From assembly GCA_030248215.1 (NCBI GenBank), contig JASANG010002951.1:124001-188000 (forward strand): a stretch of 64,000 nucleotides of DNA, in the 5' to 3' direction. This document shows positions 23,301-31,010 of the stretch, piece after piece; the first letter of the stretch is position 1; every line of letters begins with the position of its first letter. The notes beneath the pieces were generated by a model that was given only the letters and a program-made list of their open reading frames with translations, was not told where the DNA came from and made no database searches. The translations under genes were made by a program, and so were the position numbers. This DNA is from Enoplolaimus lenunculus (Eukaryota > Nematoda > Enoplea > Enoplida > Thoracostomopsidae).

Positions 23301-24998
23301 CTTTGCTTTGTCTAAAAGAAAATGTTCATAAACTGGGATTGGCTCTGTTTTCTGGTCTTAGGCTTAGAGTCGGGAATGTAGCTAAGGGAGGCAGAAGGGG
23401 CTCAATCTCCCCTGGAAAAATTTTAGTTCGCCTAGAAAATTTTTATCCTTGCTTGTAAGTCAACGAAAACGCTTCTATGCCCCTCTTGAAACATTTTTAG
23501 TCCCCCTCTAGCAAGGTGAGCAGGCTACGGGCTTCCTTGGGTTTTTGAAAAAGGTTCCGATCATAAACTGACGTTGGTGAATTTCAATCAGTAAGCTAGC
23601 GATATCATATTGAAAACATTAATTGCACCGAAACTGGCTACTGTATTTTCATTAATGAGTTTTAAAAAAATATTTTCGTACTTAAATGAGAAAAATAATA
23701 TGTGTTTTCGAACAAGAAAGTAATATCACAGTTTCCAAATGTTTCAATTTTTTTCTCAAAATATTCACTGAAATGTTTTTAAAAGATAACAATTTTTACC
23801 GTCAATTTCGCCATCTTTTGATATTGAACAATTAAAGAACGGACACATTAAAAACAAAACTCCATACGTAACGCACATAACATCGATGCGTAGGATTGCA
23901 GCTGAAACACAAAAAATTTCAATCACTCGTTTCAAAATTTTAAATTTGCGAATTAATTTATTTTTTTATAATTCAACGAAAAAATTTTGAAATTCAAAAA
24001 TGACTGAAAAAATGAAATAAAATCGATGTCAGCTCGACACATTTCAACAAATCAACAACGAAGCAGCAATTGAGAAATTGTCAAAAAATTTCAAAAACAC
24101 TTCTAAATTAATGAAAAATTACTCAAATTCAATTCGCAAAAACTATTTTAAAATAATTAATATAACGCGGTTGTACATTGCTAAACTTTTAATCATATTA
24201 CTCAAAAAACAAATATTTCAATAGGTAATTTTACATACAACTATAAGGGAGGCCCTATTTTTTCGATTACCGTTCGGCGTCGTCCGTCACCGTACGTCAC
24301 ATACGATGCCGTATGGTGACAGACGGTGACGCACGGTGACGGACGGCACCGCACGACAAGTAGAGCGCCATCCTACTGGTGGCGTTATACTTTTTAAAAC
24401 TTGTGTTGTCGTACGGCGATGTAAATCACCGTGCGTCCAATCGTCACTGAGTGTCACCGTCCGTCACCATTCGAGCACGCCAGGGAGCACTATACCTACG
24501 TGTCGCGTTCCCCATGAGTCCCCGCCCGTCACCGTACGTCGCAGCGTCCGCCACTGTGCAATATCGGACGCGAGTAATTCGTGTACGATGCCGAAGGGTG
24601 ACCGACGGTGTGACGTACGACAAATTATTACGCCCCACGTTGTCCGAATTATATTTTATTAATTAATTATCCCTAATGAGTATGTTGGGCGTTTCAACTT
24701 TAATTATAAGTTTGCATTTACTATGTACGTTATTCAAAAATAAGCAACGAAATATATTGGCCACAGTTGTAATATATTCGCATGTTAATATATTTTTCAA
24801 CTGGAGTTGAAATATAACTCAAATTTGCAACTATTGAACTTCTTAAAACATGAAATGCTTTTAAAACTGAAGCTAATAAATTCAACTTTGACTTTGAAAC
24901 TTTGAAAATAAGAAAACAACCTTACTTGTGAGTAATGTCAGCGGAAGCAAGAACCGAAATAAAATTTGCAGTTTAATCGAAGAACTGAACACTCGTTT
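1994..24998 (-). CDS. PIEZO: PIEZO mechanosensitive ion channel, 5' part of the gene (14 exons, incomplete at both ends)
   Basis: PIEZO proteins are very large trimeric plasma-membrane cation channels opened by membrane tension. Fourteen minus-strand exons, bounded by AG acceptors and mostly GTAAG-type donors, join with consistent phase: 24998-24926, 23901-23800, 23311-23188, 19264-18488, 17984-17825, 17727-17536, exon 7 (10589-9905 intact, or 16509-15828 shifted), 8775-8561, 7942-7682, 6789-6639, 5506-5289, 4512-4364, 3071-2925, 2214-about 1994. Family-like stretches are FRFLLPLTLLT, AQLIFHICLLVDPPYANV, FLRLIAPELL, AWSITYHSW, WLVPDPRKFALRISPFLVVY, CLTLRQYLQER, LLSKYWIFISA, IYTYQFHGFPEIW and LGLEKYSSGELLLKL. 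About 1,150 residues are encoded, roughly the first half of a normal PIEZO (about 2,100-2,800 residues); the pore end lies left of position 1. The initiator exon upstream of 24998 was not found. The locus is disturbed by a +/-/+ triplication of exons 5-7. Identification comes from recalled family sequence, not a search. Confidence 0.92.
2228..2390. repeat. AAT-type trinucleotide microsatellite
   Basis: About 160 bases of AAT/AAC triplets in the intron between PIEZO exons 13 and 14, starting 14 bases from the exon 14 acceptor. Confidence 0.9.
2925..3071 (-). CDS. PIEZO: PIEZO exon 13
   Basis: 147 nt, acceptor TTCACAG, donor CG|GTAAGT. It encodes LGLEKYSSGELLLKLLSP, a helix, then QLNFFHKDLMRYTQ, matching the conserved 'LGLE.F...ELF...L.P..F......L..FH..FM..T' stretch. 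Confidence 0.92.
3150..3412 (+). mobile_element. tRNA-derived SINE, single copy
   Basis: Head GTAAGCATGTGAGGCATG, tRNA-like part with A box TGGCACTTTGG and B box GAGTTCGATCCCC, and tail GGTCTGATGTCACGGTTCC. Same family as the tandem array at 37994-39641. Confidence 0.7.
3642..3774. mobile_element. hAT-like TTAGGC MITE, copy 2 (short)
   Basis: GGCCCATGTAATGATCAGG to TTACATTGGCC, with only two TTAGGC units left. Flanks CAAACAAG / CAAATCAG match at 6 of 8. Confidence 0.7.
4364..4512 (-). CDS. PIEZO: PIEZO exon 12
   Basis: 149 nt, acceptor ATTTCAG, donor GT|GTAAGT. It reads ISIRIWRAMLWTYYVVMIVY, then LIYTYQFHGFPEIWHDQTGL. The 'IYTYQF..FP..W...TG' signature is typical of PIEZO. Open throughout, in phase with both neighbours. 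Confidence 0.92.
4683..4998. mobile_element. Fold-back MITE (AAGAGTGGATGAT ends)
   Basis: Ends CCAAGAGTGGATGAT and ATCATCCACTCTTG; inner arms GGCACGCGTTGCGTTTT and AATGCAACGCGTGCTGG also pair, with C- and G-runs near the loop. Second copy at 44383-44705. Inserted beside or into the next TTAGGC element. Confidence 0.7.
4999..5208. mobile_element. hAT-like TTAGGC MITE, copy 3 (left end replaced)
   Basis: CCTAAG-type array, then AAGCTTACTCTTTTCTTG, CCGCCCCTGACTTTTACATT at the right end. The left terminus is missing, apparently lost at the junction with the fold-back MITE. Confidence 0.65.
5289..5506 (-). CDS. PIEZO: PIEZO exon 11
   Basis: 218 nt, acceptor AACTTCAG, donor CAA|GTAAGT. It encodes DECNSPNYDKFIFVDDAG, then LLMLLSKYWIFISAAILLF and SAYRIIYMAFFLFFMTMFQ, two helices in the usual PIEZO order. 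Confidence 0.9.
5697..6126. mobile_element. GAGTCA-rich MITE interrupted by a TTAGGC MITE
   Basis: Outer ends ACTGCAAATATTGGTGAGTC and GACTCACCATTTTTTGCAGT are inverted; the interior carries GAGTCAAATT and CCGAAATAGG motifs. The related uninterrupted copies at 45682-45903 and 48798-48927 show that 5796-6002 is an insertion. Confidence 0.75.
5796..6002. mobile_element. hAT-like TTAGGC MITE, copy 4, nested
   Basis: GGCCCATGTATAGAACAGG to TATATATGGACC, with CCTAAG array. Target duplication GTGAAATT / GTCAAATT (7 of 8). Nested in the GAGTCA MITE, so it is the younger insertion. Confidence 0.82.
6451..6586. mobile_element. GC-rich palindromic MITE
   Basis: AGGGTAGCGCTATACTTGAC to GTATAGCAAAACCCT; almost the whole element can fold on itself (GGCGCCGTCTGT pairs with ACAGACGGCGCC). 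In the intron between PIEZO exons 10 and 11. Confidence 0.8.
6639..6789 (-). CDS. PIEZO: PIEZO exon 10
   Basis: 151 nt between TTTTTTTTCAG and G|GTAAAA. It encodes TVFTSVFCLTLRQYLQER, the LTLRQ motif of PIEZO, then a polar tail ending FGERKSP. Phase 1 at the end fits exon 11 (G+AC). A MITE starts 35 bases beyond the acceptor. Confidence 0.88.
6825..7227. mobile_element. ACTTAAGT-rich MITE, copy 1
   Basis: Ends GGCTGCGTTTGTGAAAC and inverted CAGAAACCCGGCC. Subterminal TACTTAAGTACAA repeats. Second copy at 50643-50952. The left end sits 35 bases from the PIEZO exon 10 acceptor. Confidence 0.7.
7682..7942 (-). CDS. PIEZO: PIEZO exon 9 (most conserved exon here)
   Basis: 261 nt (87 codons), acceptor ATAACAG, donor AAG|GTAAGA. 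It reads AWSITYHSWSTFVLLLLACL, VWLVPDPRKFALRISPFLVV, YAEFLLIFQFVYGLDL, TEAELP and ends PLFIK. These are near-diagnostic PIEZO motifs. Confidence 0.95.
8330..8547. mobile_element. Degenerate hAT-like element, right end recognisable
   Basis: Right end GGCTGCTCCGGCGCTGAC corresponds to the termini of the well-defined element at 30276-30445, and the GGGGTGGGTCCCCA stretch also matches it. Left end not clear. Confidence 0.5.
8561..8775 (-). CDS. PIEZO: PIEZO exon 8
   Basis: 215 nt between CATTCCAG and GTAAGT. A polar start is followed by ATLNAISAFLHSRSYVLAL and IMMM, which with the next exon's AWSI reproduces the conserved 'SYVxALxxMMAWSIxYHSW' region of PIEZO. A MITE begins only 36 bases upstream of the acceptor, so the branch-point region is partly transposon. 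Confidence 0.9.
8812..9086. mobile_element. GC-rich palindromic MITE containing the fold-back point
   Basis: AGGGTTGCGCTATATTCGCC to GGCATAGTAAACTATAGCG. It contains the inverted heptamers GGTGTGC (8949-8955) and GCACACC (8988-8994) that coincide with the turning point of the giant hairpin at 14914-14920. Its left end is 36 bases from the PIEZO exon 8 acceptor. Confidence 0.65.
9905..10589 (-). CDS. PIEZO: PIEZO exon 7, intact copy (repeat copy A)
   Basis: 685 nt, acceptor TTTTTACAG, donor GTTG|GTAAGT, open throughout. It encodes a long hydrophilic loop rich in Ser, Pro and Thr (for example PPAQSALSSPKSPIKAPQPL and RRYYTSDQLQDLGRL) with no membrane helix, as expected of a cytosolic linker between PIEZO helical repeats. 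It leaves one base, matching exon 8. A frame-shifted direct copy (15828-16509) and a shortened inverted copy (13370-14001) also exist. This is the copy I would use in the gene model. Confidence 0.8.
10655..10745 (-). mobile_element. tRNA-like SINE head in PIEZO intron 6 (copy A)
   Basis: On the minus strand GCTCCTATAGCTGAGTGGTG (A box) is followed by GGATTTCGAATCCTAGC (B box). Copies with it at 13215-13310 (inverted) and 16575-16665. Confidence 0.55.
11516..11690. other. Low-complexity junction between copies A and B
   Basis: Almost only T- and A-runs. The first 40 bases look like a corrupted version of the matching place in copy C (17430-17470); the rest matches nothing well. This is the tail-to-tail turning point. 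Confidence 0.7.
11690..14913 (-). repeat. Triplicated block, copy B (inverted), with exon ghosts
   Basis: Reverse complement of 14914-18175. Mirror images of PIEZO exon 5 (11925-12078, 154 of 160 nt), exon 6 (12179-12369, 191 of 192 nt) and exon 7 (13370-14001, 632 of 685 nt) keep their splice sites but lose bases throughout, so none is translatable as it stands. Clearly more divergent than A is from C. Confidence 0.9.
15828..16509 (-). pseudogene. PIEZO exon 7, copy C, frame-shifted version
   Basis: Same splice sites as the exon 7 copy at 9905-10589 but 682 instead of 685 nt. I count three separate one-base deletions relative to copy A, in the stretches near 16160, 16115 and 15840, which destroy the reading frame after ARRNLP. 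The sequence to the right of 16,150 in the same repeat copy is almost identical to copy A. Either this exon has decayed in a real duplicate or the consensus is unpolished here. Confidence 0.7.
17536..17727 (-). CDS. PIEZO: PIEZO exon 6 (in repeat copy C)
   Basis: 192 nt (64 codons, phase 0 on both sides) between TTTTCAG and GTTTGA. It encodes a hydrophilic loop beginning MKFKLQTPIAHHHPSS and ending VHLTRIPEEQ. Support is the open frame, splice signals and position, not strong homology. The inverted counterpart is 12179-12369, one base short. Confidence 0.72.
17825..17984 (-). CDS. PIEZO: PIEZO exon 5 (in repeat copy C)
   Basis: 160 nt between TTTTAG and GTAAGT. It encodes LFGLTLLVVRQCKTPH, then HPDSNWPEHLNICLLTALYY and a DVGHDWFNL end. 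LFGL following the exon 4 end IESR is the expected PIEZO junction. An inverted damaged counterpart lies at 11925-12078. Confidence 0.85.
18488..19264 (-). CDS. PIEZO: PIEZO exon 4, with an unusual acidic FPTLPDAN repeat insert
   Basis: 777 nt, acceptor TTTAAG, donor AG|GTACGT. It starts SLLGDKYTAVLCFRL and FLRLIAPELLVCSLSMHIY (helix). A low-complexity cytosolic stretch follows, containing about four copies of an 11-residue unit (FPTLPDANGG, FPTTPDADCY, FPTLPDANRE, FATLPEDARGN) encoded near 18935-19080. Three further helices (KWVITILIGLCGICHPST, TVYFIVFLILLSLVAFN, ALLMFTGIWTVILYLYQ) and PPENIESR end the exon. The helices follow PIEZO order; the acidic repeat is not something I know from vertebrate PIEZO. 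An internal acceptor near 19219 is a possible alternative. Confidence 0.88.
19802..20057. mobile_element. GAGTTGA/TCAACTC MITE, copy 1
   Basis: CACTGTAAACGTTAATGAG to CACTGAAATTTACAGTG; inner repeats of GAGTTGATT and its complement. Same family at 28326, 32312, 32740 and 33535. Confidence 0.75.
20350..23165. repeat. AT-rich 60-bp satellite array in PIEZO intron 3
   Basis: Built of alternating 30-bp half units (AAAATTTATTTAAATTATTA and AAAATTTATTTGAATAATTA) giving a 60-bp period that is almost perfect from 22,020 to 23,160. A distinctive block at 20401 recurs at 21771, so a 1,370-bp higher-order copy is present. Between about 20,850 and 21,970 many single extra bases break the register. Confidence 0.95.
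23188..23311 (-). CDS. PIEZO: PIEZO exon 3
   Basis: 124 nt after TTTTAG. It encodes KRFIVAILCIGLFFALAQ, then LIFHICLLVDPPYANVLISC, a characteristic N-terminal PIEZO helix ending in a PPY motif. The donor needed by phase (AC|GTTTGT) is weak; the stronger nearby GTACGT would break phase. The intron that follows contains a 2.8 kb AT-rich satellite. Confidence 0.82.
23340..23560. other. Unassigned intronic segment with paired CCCCT/AGGGG stretches
   Basis: GAAGGGGCTCAATCTCCCCT and GCCCCTCTTGAAACATTTTT suggest a decayed hAT-like element between PIEZO exons 2 and 3; ends not definable. Confidence 0.3.
23800..23901 (-). CDS. PIEZO: PIEZO exon 2
   Basis: 102 nt between TTTCAG and GTAAAA. It reads AILRIDVMCVTYGVLFLMC followed by PFFNCSISKDGEID, the second helix of the first PIEZO repeat. 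Phase matches exons 1 and 3. Confidence 0.83.
24243..24640. mobile_element. GC-rich palindromic MITEs, two overlapping or nested copies
   Basis: CGTCCGTCACCGTACGTCAC and its complement occur repeatedly; a first palindrome ends near CAAGTAGAGCGCCATCCT (24378), and a second begins TGGTGGCGTTATACTTTTT. In the intron between PIEZO exons 1 and 2. Confidence 0.6.
24926..24998 (-). CDS. PIEZO: PIEZO exon 1 of those found (first membrane helix)
   Basis: Acceptor TTTTCAG and donor A|GTAAGG bound 73 nt. It encodes a basic start (KRVFSSSIKLQ) and the helix ILFRFLLPLTLLT, matching the extreme N-terminus of PIEZO proteins. There is no Met in the exon, so the start codon must sit in a short exon further right. 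A candidate ATG exon ending at a GTGAGT donor near 25286 does not join in phase and was not accepted. It leaves one base (phase 1), which fits the next exon. Confidence 0.82.
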
Positions 24999-25020
24999 CT
25001 GAAAATATAACAAAAGAAGC

Positions 25021-25075
25021 TATAATAATAATAACAATAATAATACTAATATTATTATTATTATTTATAATAAAA
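25021..25075. repeat. AAT-type microsatellite
   Basis: ATAATAATAACAATAATAAT-like tract directly right of the first PIEZO exon found. Confidence 0.85.
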
Positions 25076-25385
25076 GCAAAATATTTTGCGACGCAAATAG
25101 TTCATCTTTAAGCTTACATTGAGTCTTCTCGCTATTTATCCCTTAGAATCTCACGCAGCTACGCTACGATTTCAAAATATTTCGCTCATTCGGTGCAACC
25201 TACATTAAACCTTATTTGAAAATATTTGCTAATCTCGCTTTAAAACACTTATACATCAAAATATAGTTGTCTAGCACTCACCTGTCACCAGTTACGAGGT
25301 ATATCACAAGATCCAGTAAACTTAATTTGAAGGCTAGCAACCCGTTATTTTCGTCCTGGTTGGTACTGTATAACATTTACCTACC

Positions 25386-25472
25386 ACCTTGAACGCTGGC
25401 TGACGTCACACTTACAACCTTGAACGCTGGTTGACGTCACACTTACACCCTTGAACGTCGGCTGAGGTCAGC
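25386..25472. promoter_or_regulatory. Triple tandem repeat carrying CRE-like TGACGTCA sites
   Basis: Three 31-bp units CTTGAACGCTGGCTGACGTC/ACACTTACA. TGACGTCA is exact at 25401-25408 and 25432-25439 and becomes TGAGGTCA at 25463-25470. TGACGTCA is the palindromic binding site of CREB/ATF proteins. It lies about 400 bases upstream of the first PIEZO exon found, so it could be a promoter or enhancer element; that role is inferred. Confidence 0.5.
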
Positions 25473-25705
25473 AAGGGGATACATGTGCAAACTGCCACCC
25501 CTAAGTTCCATAAGCAATTTTATTATAAGAGTAGGTCTATTGAGTCAAAAATCGGAAAATTTGAAGCTGAAGATTCTTATTTTTAACATATGATCGACTT
25601 GACCCAGCTTAAACACCGCTTCCCAATATTACGGCAGCACCCCAAGCTTACAGCAATTTATTGTATGCAATTTCAAACATATTAATACCAACTTGTGACA
25701 GGTGC

Positions 25706-25903
25706 GGTCATTCTATAGAACAGTGTCGTAACAGTAGTATAAGCATATTACTATGCCTAAGACTAAGCCTATTAAACGTATTAATACGATTATACGTCCA
25801 AGCCTACGCCTGAACCTAAGCAAAAAAATCAGTCTAAAGCTTAAAGTTTACTCTATTGCAGTCCCGCAGAAAAATGTTCCGACTATGATGTTTACATGTG
25901 TCT
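25706..25903. mobile_element. hAT-like TTAGGC MITE, degenerate copy
   Basis: TCTATAGAACAGTGTCGTAA, CCTAAG-like interior, AGTCTAAAGCTTAAAG, GTCCCGCAGAAAAATGTTCC and TGTTTACATG follow the family order but with many changes. Confidence 0.6.
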
Positions 25904-25925
25904 ATATGTGCTATGTAGACATTAG

Positions 25926-26244
25926 AAAAAATTAGCTCATTTACCTGAATATTTATTAAAAGTTTCAATATTTTGGTGTAATGAGATTGCATGGTTAGCA
26001 CGCATGCGCTTGACGACTTCAATTGTGTGTCAATATATCGAATATATTTGATATTTTTAACCAGCAATTGTATATTAATATTCTGAAACTTGTTAGAATT
26101 AAACGCAAAATCTGCTACATCAACACGACGCTGTCGCTGAAGCTGATTGGTTGACTGAAGAACGAACTGAACGCCTTGTTTGCTCCGTCGATCAAAGCTC
26201 ACTACAAATTTGGGCATAATTTGTAAACTGTTGCCAATGTTTTC
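25926..26244 (-). other. Open stretch between two TTAGGC MITEs, no gene assigned
   Basis: The minus strand is open for about 110 codons (for example FDRRSKQGVQFVLQSTNQLQ) upstream of the PIEZO start region. No family recognised, no clear splice sites; could be 5' UTR or chance. Confidence 0.2.
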
Positions 26245-26678
26245 GGTCAATGTAAAGATCAGGGGCGGAACGTTTTTTCTGTGTGACTGCAATAGAGTAT
26301 GCTTAAGCGTTAGACTAATGTTTTGCTTGGCTTAGGCTTAAGCTTAGGCTTAGTAATATGCTCATTCTTACGCTTCGGCTTAGGCTTAGGCTTAGGCTTA
26401 GGAATGCGCTCATTCTTACGCTTCGGCTTAGGCTTAGGCTTAGGAATATGCTCATACGCTTAGGCTTTGGCTTAGGTTTAGGCTTAGGCTTAGGCTTAGG
26501 AATGCGCTCATTCTTACGCTTCGGCGTAGGCTTAGGCTTAGGAACGCGCTCATTCTTACGCTTCGGCTTAGGCTTAGGCTTAGGAATATGCTCATACGCT
26601 TAGGCTTTGGCATAGGCTAAGGCTTAGGCTTAGTAATATGCTTATAATACTGTTCCGCCCCTGTTTGTTACATTGGCC
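26245..26678. mobile_element. hAT-like TTAGGC MITE, longest copy
   Basis: GGTCAATGTAAAGATCAGG to TTACATTGGCC with about 300 bases of TTAGGC-like repeats, in which a larger unit (AATGCGCTCATTCTTACGCT plus array) recurs. Target duplication ATGTTTTC / ATCTTTTC (7 of 8). Confidence 0.88.
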
Positions 26679-26685
26679 ATCTTTT

Positions 26686-28320
26686 CCAAAATGGAGTATA
26701 CTATGAACAACTAAAAGCAACGTGTTTTCATGCAATAAACTCATAAAATACACAACCAGTCCACAACACATGACAGCCGTTTGGACAGGAGGGTCAAGCG
26801 CCTATAAATGAGCGGTGATCAACGCCTCTTAATTGAAAATCTTCTCGGTCGAATTTCCGCTTGCACCTTAAAGTTTAAGATGAAACCAATATACTCGTGA
26901 CTAGAGTTGTCTAGGGTGGGTCGAGGAAAGATCCTGCTCACGTCCGAACTCCGCGACTCCAATTTCCGTAGTTGAATTGACCCTGTCCGCCACGCCGGAA
27001 ACAATAATATTTACTGATTTTTAAAGTATATTAATTTTTACCCTAGTTTTGGCATGCATGAGGCAAAGTACAGTGCCAATACCGCATATTAAGTCTGTAT
27101 GATACCAGATGCGTACCAAACAAGGCTCCAAAGCCGCAATACCGTGAATTTTAAGGTGCAAACAAAGGTGCAAACAGTTTACTTACCTGCCCCCCCTTGA
27201 TTTTTTGTTTCCCCAACTTTTACCCACCCCCCATCCTGTAGGGGATGCACTTGACCCACTCGCCATCAGCCTAGAAAACCAACGGTATGGAAGGGTTAAC
27301 GTTCCTTTTAGAGAACGTTAACAATAAGTACATGAAATAATTGCTCCAGTGACACAATTCGCGTCCAAAATTCTAGCAAAGCCGAAGGCCGATATTCTGC
27401 CTGGAGACGACGCCAGAGTGTCCGTGTTGAACCCTGATATATGCCATACATTTTTAATATGTGTATTTTTGACGAGTATTAATATTTGAACAATTCGTCA
27501 AACGTTAGAACACCTGCAGTCCATTAGCTAAAATCAATGTGTGTAGCACCCAAAGTTGAACGAAACGTATATTAAACCAGAGGCGTACAATGGGCGTATG
27601 CAGTGGATTTTATACACCTTAAAATTTCTACAAGTGGCAAAATTACATTTTTTAAGAACTTAAAATTATGCCCATGAGTGTTAACTTTGAACTATGGTTT
27701 TTGTGAATTGTGCCCTGTCAGGACATCAATTTATGAAATTATACTCTCCCGAAATGAAATCCAAACCAATATGAGTCTGTAGTCAACTCAAGTTTGGAGG
27801 AAACGAACTAAGTTTCAAGACGACTATGCAACGATTTCGTATGGCTTCACAAGCGGAGTTGAAACATTCTTGAGAAGGTTAAAAACAAGGTTTAGAAGGG
27901 GGTGAACCTCTGTGGTGCCCCCTTTGGCTACAAGCTCGAGCCAAACTCGTCGTGTGAGTGTTTTTGAAATGAAACTCTTTCAAAACAGGGTACACGGTGT
28001 GTTTGCCTGTCATTGGACTGAAACGGTTCTAGTAAGCAAAACATAATTGACGTTAGAACTGACAGGTTTTGAAAAATACACCTTCTGAGTTTGTTTTTCG
28101 GTATGAAATTTGATATTTTTTAACCCAAAAGTGTTTCGTAGTGAAATTTTAACATTTGATAATTGTTAAATTGTTGGTGATAGGCAATGAATAAAACTTT
28201 TGTGGTAGTAATTTTTGAATTTATGTTAAAGTAATTCAAATCTAACATATAACGCGGGACTAAACGTTCAAATATTTTAAAGAAGGCAGGTTAATTTTGA
28301 AAAACTTTCGCCACATATTC
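26686..28320. other. No gene recognised
   Basis: AT-rich DNA. A decayed tRNA-like piece (AAATGAGCGGTGATC ... TCGGTCGAATTTC) is visible at 26788-26866; otherwise I see only short decayed repeats. Confidence 0.5.
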
Positions 28321-28325
28321 AAATA

Positions 28326-28566
28326 CACTGTTAAAATTCCAGCGAATTGATTAACCAATTCAGAGAACAAACTAGTTATTTATGGTTATTACAGAGTTAG
28401 TAAATATTAACTCACTCTGAGCTGATTTAATTTCGGTTGAGTTGATTAATTTGCTCAGAATGAGTTCAGTAGATTCAAAATTTTCTGAGTTCTGACAGGA
28501 CTAATTCAGACTGAGTGATTCAACTCATTGTGAAGTAAAATTATTCCATTGGAATTTAATACTGTG
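28326..28566. mobile_element. GAGTTGA/TCAACTC MITE, copy 2
   Basis: CACTGTTAAAATTCCAGCGA to CCATTGGAATTTAATACTGTG, same internal motifs as 19802-20057. Confidence 0.65.
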
Positions 28567-28569
28567 ATG

Positions 28570-29265
28570 TAAGCCCTTAGAAAGACAACATGCACTTAGT
28601 AAATCCTAAATCTATAATAATTTTGCGACTAAGCTTATAGTTTGCAATCAAAAGTTAAGTTTGTTGATGGGTCGACGTGAAAGATACGCGTAAAAGTTTT
28701 CTTTTAACTCTGAAACTCGCATAGATTTTCCATTAAAATCCATTTAAACAAACACATTTTTTGCTACAAAATTGCTTAAATTTGTTGTGCAAACTCAGAC
28801 GTTTAAAGCTTTAAATTTAAAATTTCATATTTCAAATCTTATTGCTGTTAATGGAAATTAAGTTAAAAGCCGTAAAGTGAACACAGGCGGTTTCGAGGGG
28901 CGTAACGTAAAAGTCCCCATGTTCGAAAATTTTTTGCGATAAACTGATAACGTTTTTACATTACCATTTGTCGCCACGGAAACTCGGAACTTATAGCATA
29001 CTCATACCTTTTGCCAGCCCGCCTCTGGACAGAAATTTGTGGAACTGTCGCTGAAAATGAAGCCGTCCACGGCGATGAAGCTGGATATACTTGGACAAAT
29101 ATATTTAAATCGCAGTACAAAAGTTATGATTTTGAAACTTTAGTTCAAGGTACGTATGTCGTACTGCAAACCTCTATTTGCCTCAGTTAGTAACGAATTC
29201 GTTCTAAGCATCAATTTCGGATCAAGACAACCCAATAAAACAACTGAAACCAGTAAACCAATGAT
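28570..29265. other. No gene recognised
   Basis: AT-rich, no long open frame, no repeat family I can define. Confidence 0.5.
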
Positions 29266-29267
29266 AT

Positions 29268-29510
29268 TGCAGCCAAAACTTAGTATTTTTTCAACCAATG
29301 ATATTGCAGCCAAAACTTAGTGTTTTTTCAACCAATGATATTGCAACCAAAATTTAGTATTTTTTCAACCAATGATATTGCAACCAAAATTTAGTATTTT
29401 TTCAACCAATGATATTGCAGCAAAAATTTAGTATTTTCTCACCCAATGATATTGAAACCAAAACTTAGCATTTTCTCCCAATGATATTGCAGCCAAAACT
29501 TAGTTTATTC
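29268..29510. repeat. 37-bp minisatellite
   Basis: About seven copies of CAACCAATGATATTGCAGCC + AAAACTTAGTATTTTTT, the last ones shortened. Confidence 0.92.
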
Positions 29511-30275
29511 TCATATCATCCCGCTGTACAAGGTCATTTCCGCGTTAAAAACCACCAAATTTGACAAAAAGCAGCAAGTTTAATTTAAAAAAATACCAAA
29601 ATTTCAATCTCAATATTAAATCACCGCCTTCATAGCGTTTTTAAGGCGTCCAATGGGAACAATATTTATTCGTAGGGAAAATATGACAAATTGCTATTTT
29701 ATGACACCAGACCACTACGAAACAACTTAATCGACCCAACGGCAATTCAAATATAATTCAGTTGTTGTGTAAAAATCAAAAATTGTATGGCGATAAAAGC
29801 GAACCGCGGACGGGATGTTCGAGCCTCTGATTGATTCCAAACTAAGACAGCAGGCCTATAGCCAGCTCACTTTTCTAGGGGGCACTAATTTTCAGGAGGC
29901 GCATACAAGGGTATTCGTTCACCTACAACCAAAGTTGACAACTTTCGCTGGGGGATGGCAAAATTTTTTCAAGATGGGGCTGAGCCGCCCCCTATCCCTC
30001 TTGGTTTGACAACAGGCCCTTAAGAGACAGCACAAAAATGTAATCAACCTGATTAAAATTGAAATATTCGACGTTGGGAACATTTAATGTCCGGGCCCTA
30101 TGGTTGCTAAAACATTGGGAAAGTTGAAAATTTTTTTAGAATATACACAACAGGAAGTGGTTATAAATTTGTATAATCGAGTAATTTTAAATTGGCAAAA
30201 ATGTTCGAAAGTGAAAATTCTCGTCGATTTGACAATTTTCAAACTCTCTGTCGCACGAATACGTACAACACTGAG

Positions 30276-30445
30276 CAGGGCCGGAGCAGCCTTGCGCCAT
30301 ACCCCCTATCGGGGAGCCCCACCCCAAAGTGGAGTCCCCACGCTAACAAGATTTTAAACAAAAAATTTGAAAAATATTTTAATCAGACCAAAGGGCTCCC
30401 ACCCCCGAATTTTGGGGGGCCCCACCCCAAACTGCTCCGGTGCTA
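30276..30445. mobile_element. Small hAT-type MITE with perfect 8-bp target duplication
   Basis: Terminal inverted repeats CAGGGCCGGAGCAG and CTGCTCCGGTGCTA; ACACTGAG occurs immediately outside both ends (30268-30275 and 30446-30453). 8-bp duplication and CA(G)GG-type ends are hAT features. Interior contains complementary runs (GGGAGCCCCACCCCAAAGTG and GGGGCCCCACCCCAAA). Confidence 0.88.
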
Positions 30446-31010
30446 ACACTGAGATAGCAAAAATATGCGACAATTTTCTGAATTCTGACAAAAATTCTGT
30501 ATTTTATACGGTTTAACCCGTACGAACTTTGTCTAAACAATTGTTAAAGTCTATTTTGGTATATTTCAAATTACAATATATCACATCATGTATATTGAGA
30601 TTTAGGTATAATAATAATAAACTACATCTATTGTTTTCAACCGAAGCGTGTTTTGTATGCCCAAACGGCGTGCGAAAACAAAATTCCCACGAGATCGATT
30701 TCTTTCGATGCCGCTGGGCACTTTTGACCTGTCAAACTGTGTCTGGAACCCCAAAAACAATAGAAAACCAAAAAATATACGCACATGAGAACAGGCGGGA
30801 TGGCCGATGCGACCCCCGATTTGCAAAACTGAAAATTTAAGAGATCGTCTCCTCCCACAGTTTCAGTCGAGGAGCGATGTTATAGTCATGAAAATAATTG
30901 TTACTGCGGCGTGGCATATCCTGGATACATCAAATAGAAGCTCGGACACCCTGGATCCGCCACTCAGCAGCACTTTTTATGAACCGTCGAGTTCAATTTA
31001 AGTTGACAAC

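Noticed and set aside
25280-25390. ATG-containing exon (ending at GTGAGT) as the PIEZO start
   Set aside because: Joining its end to the exon at 24998 gives the wrong phase and an early stop.
1726-26640. TTAGGC/CCTAAG tracts as real telomere or subtelomere, and a nematode origin
   Set aside because: The tracts are short, imperfect, in both orientations and always inside elements with GGCCCATGTAAAG-type ends. RAB24 and long PIEZO introns also do not point to a telomeric nematode contig.
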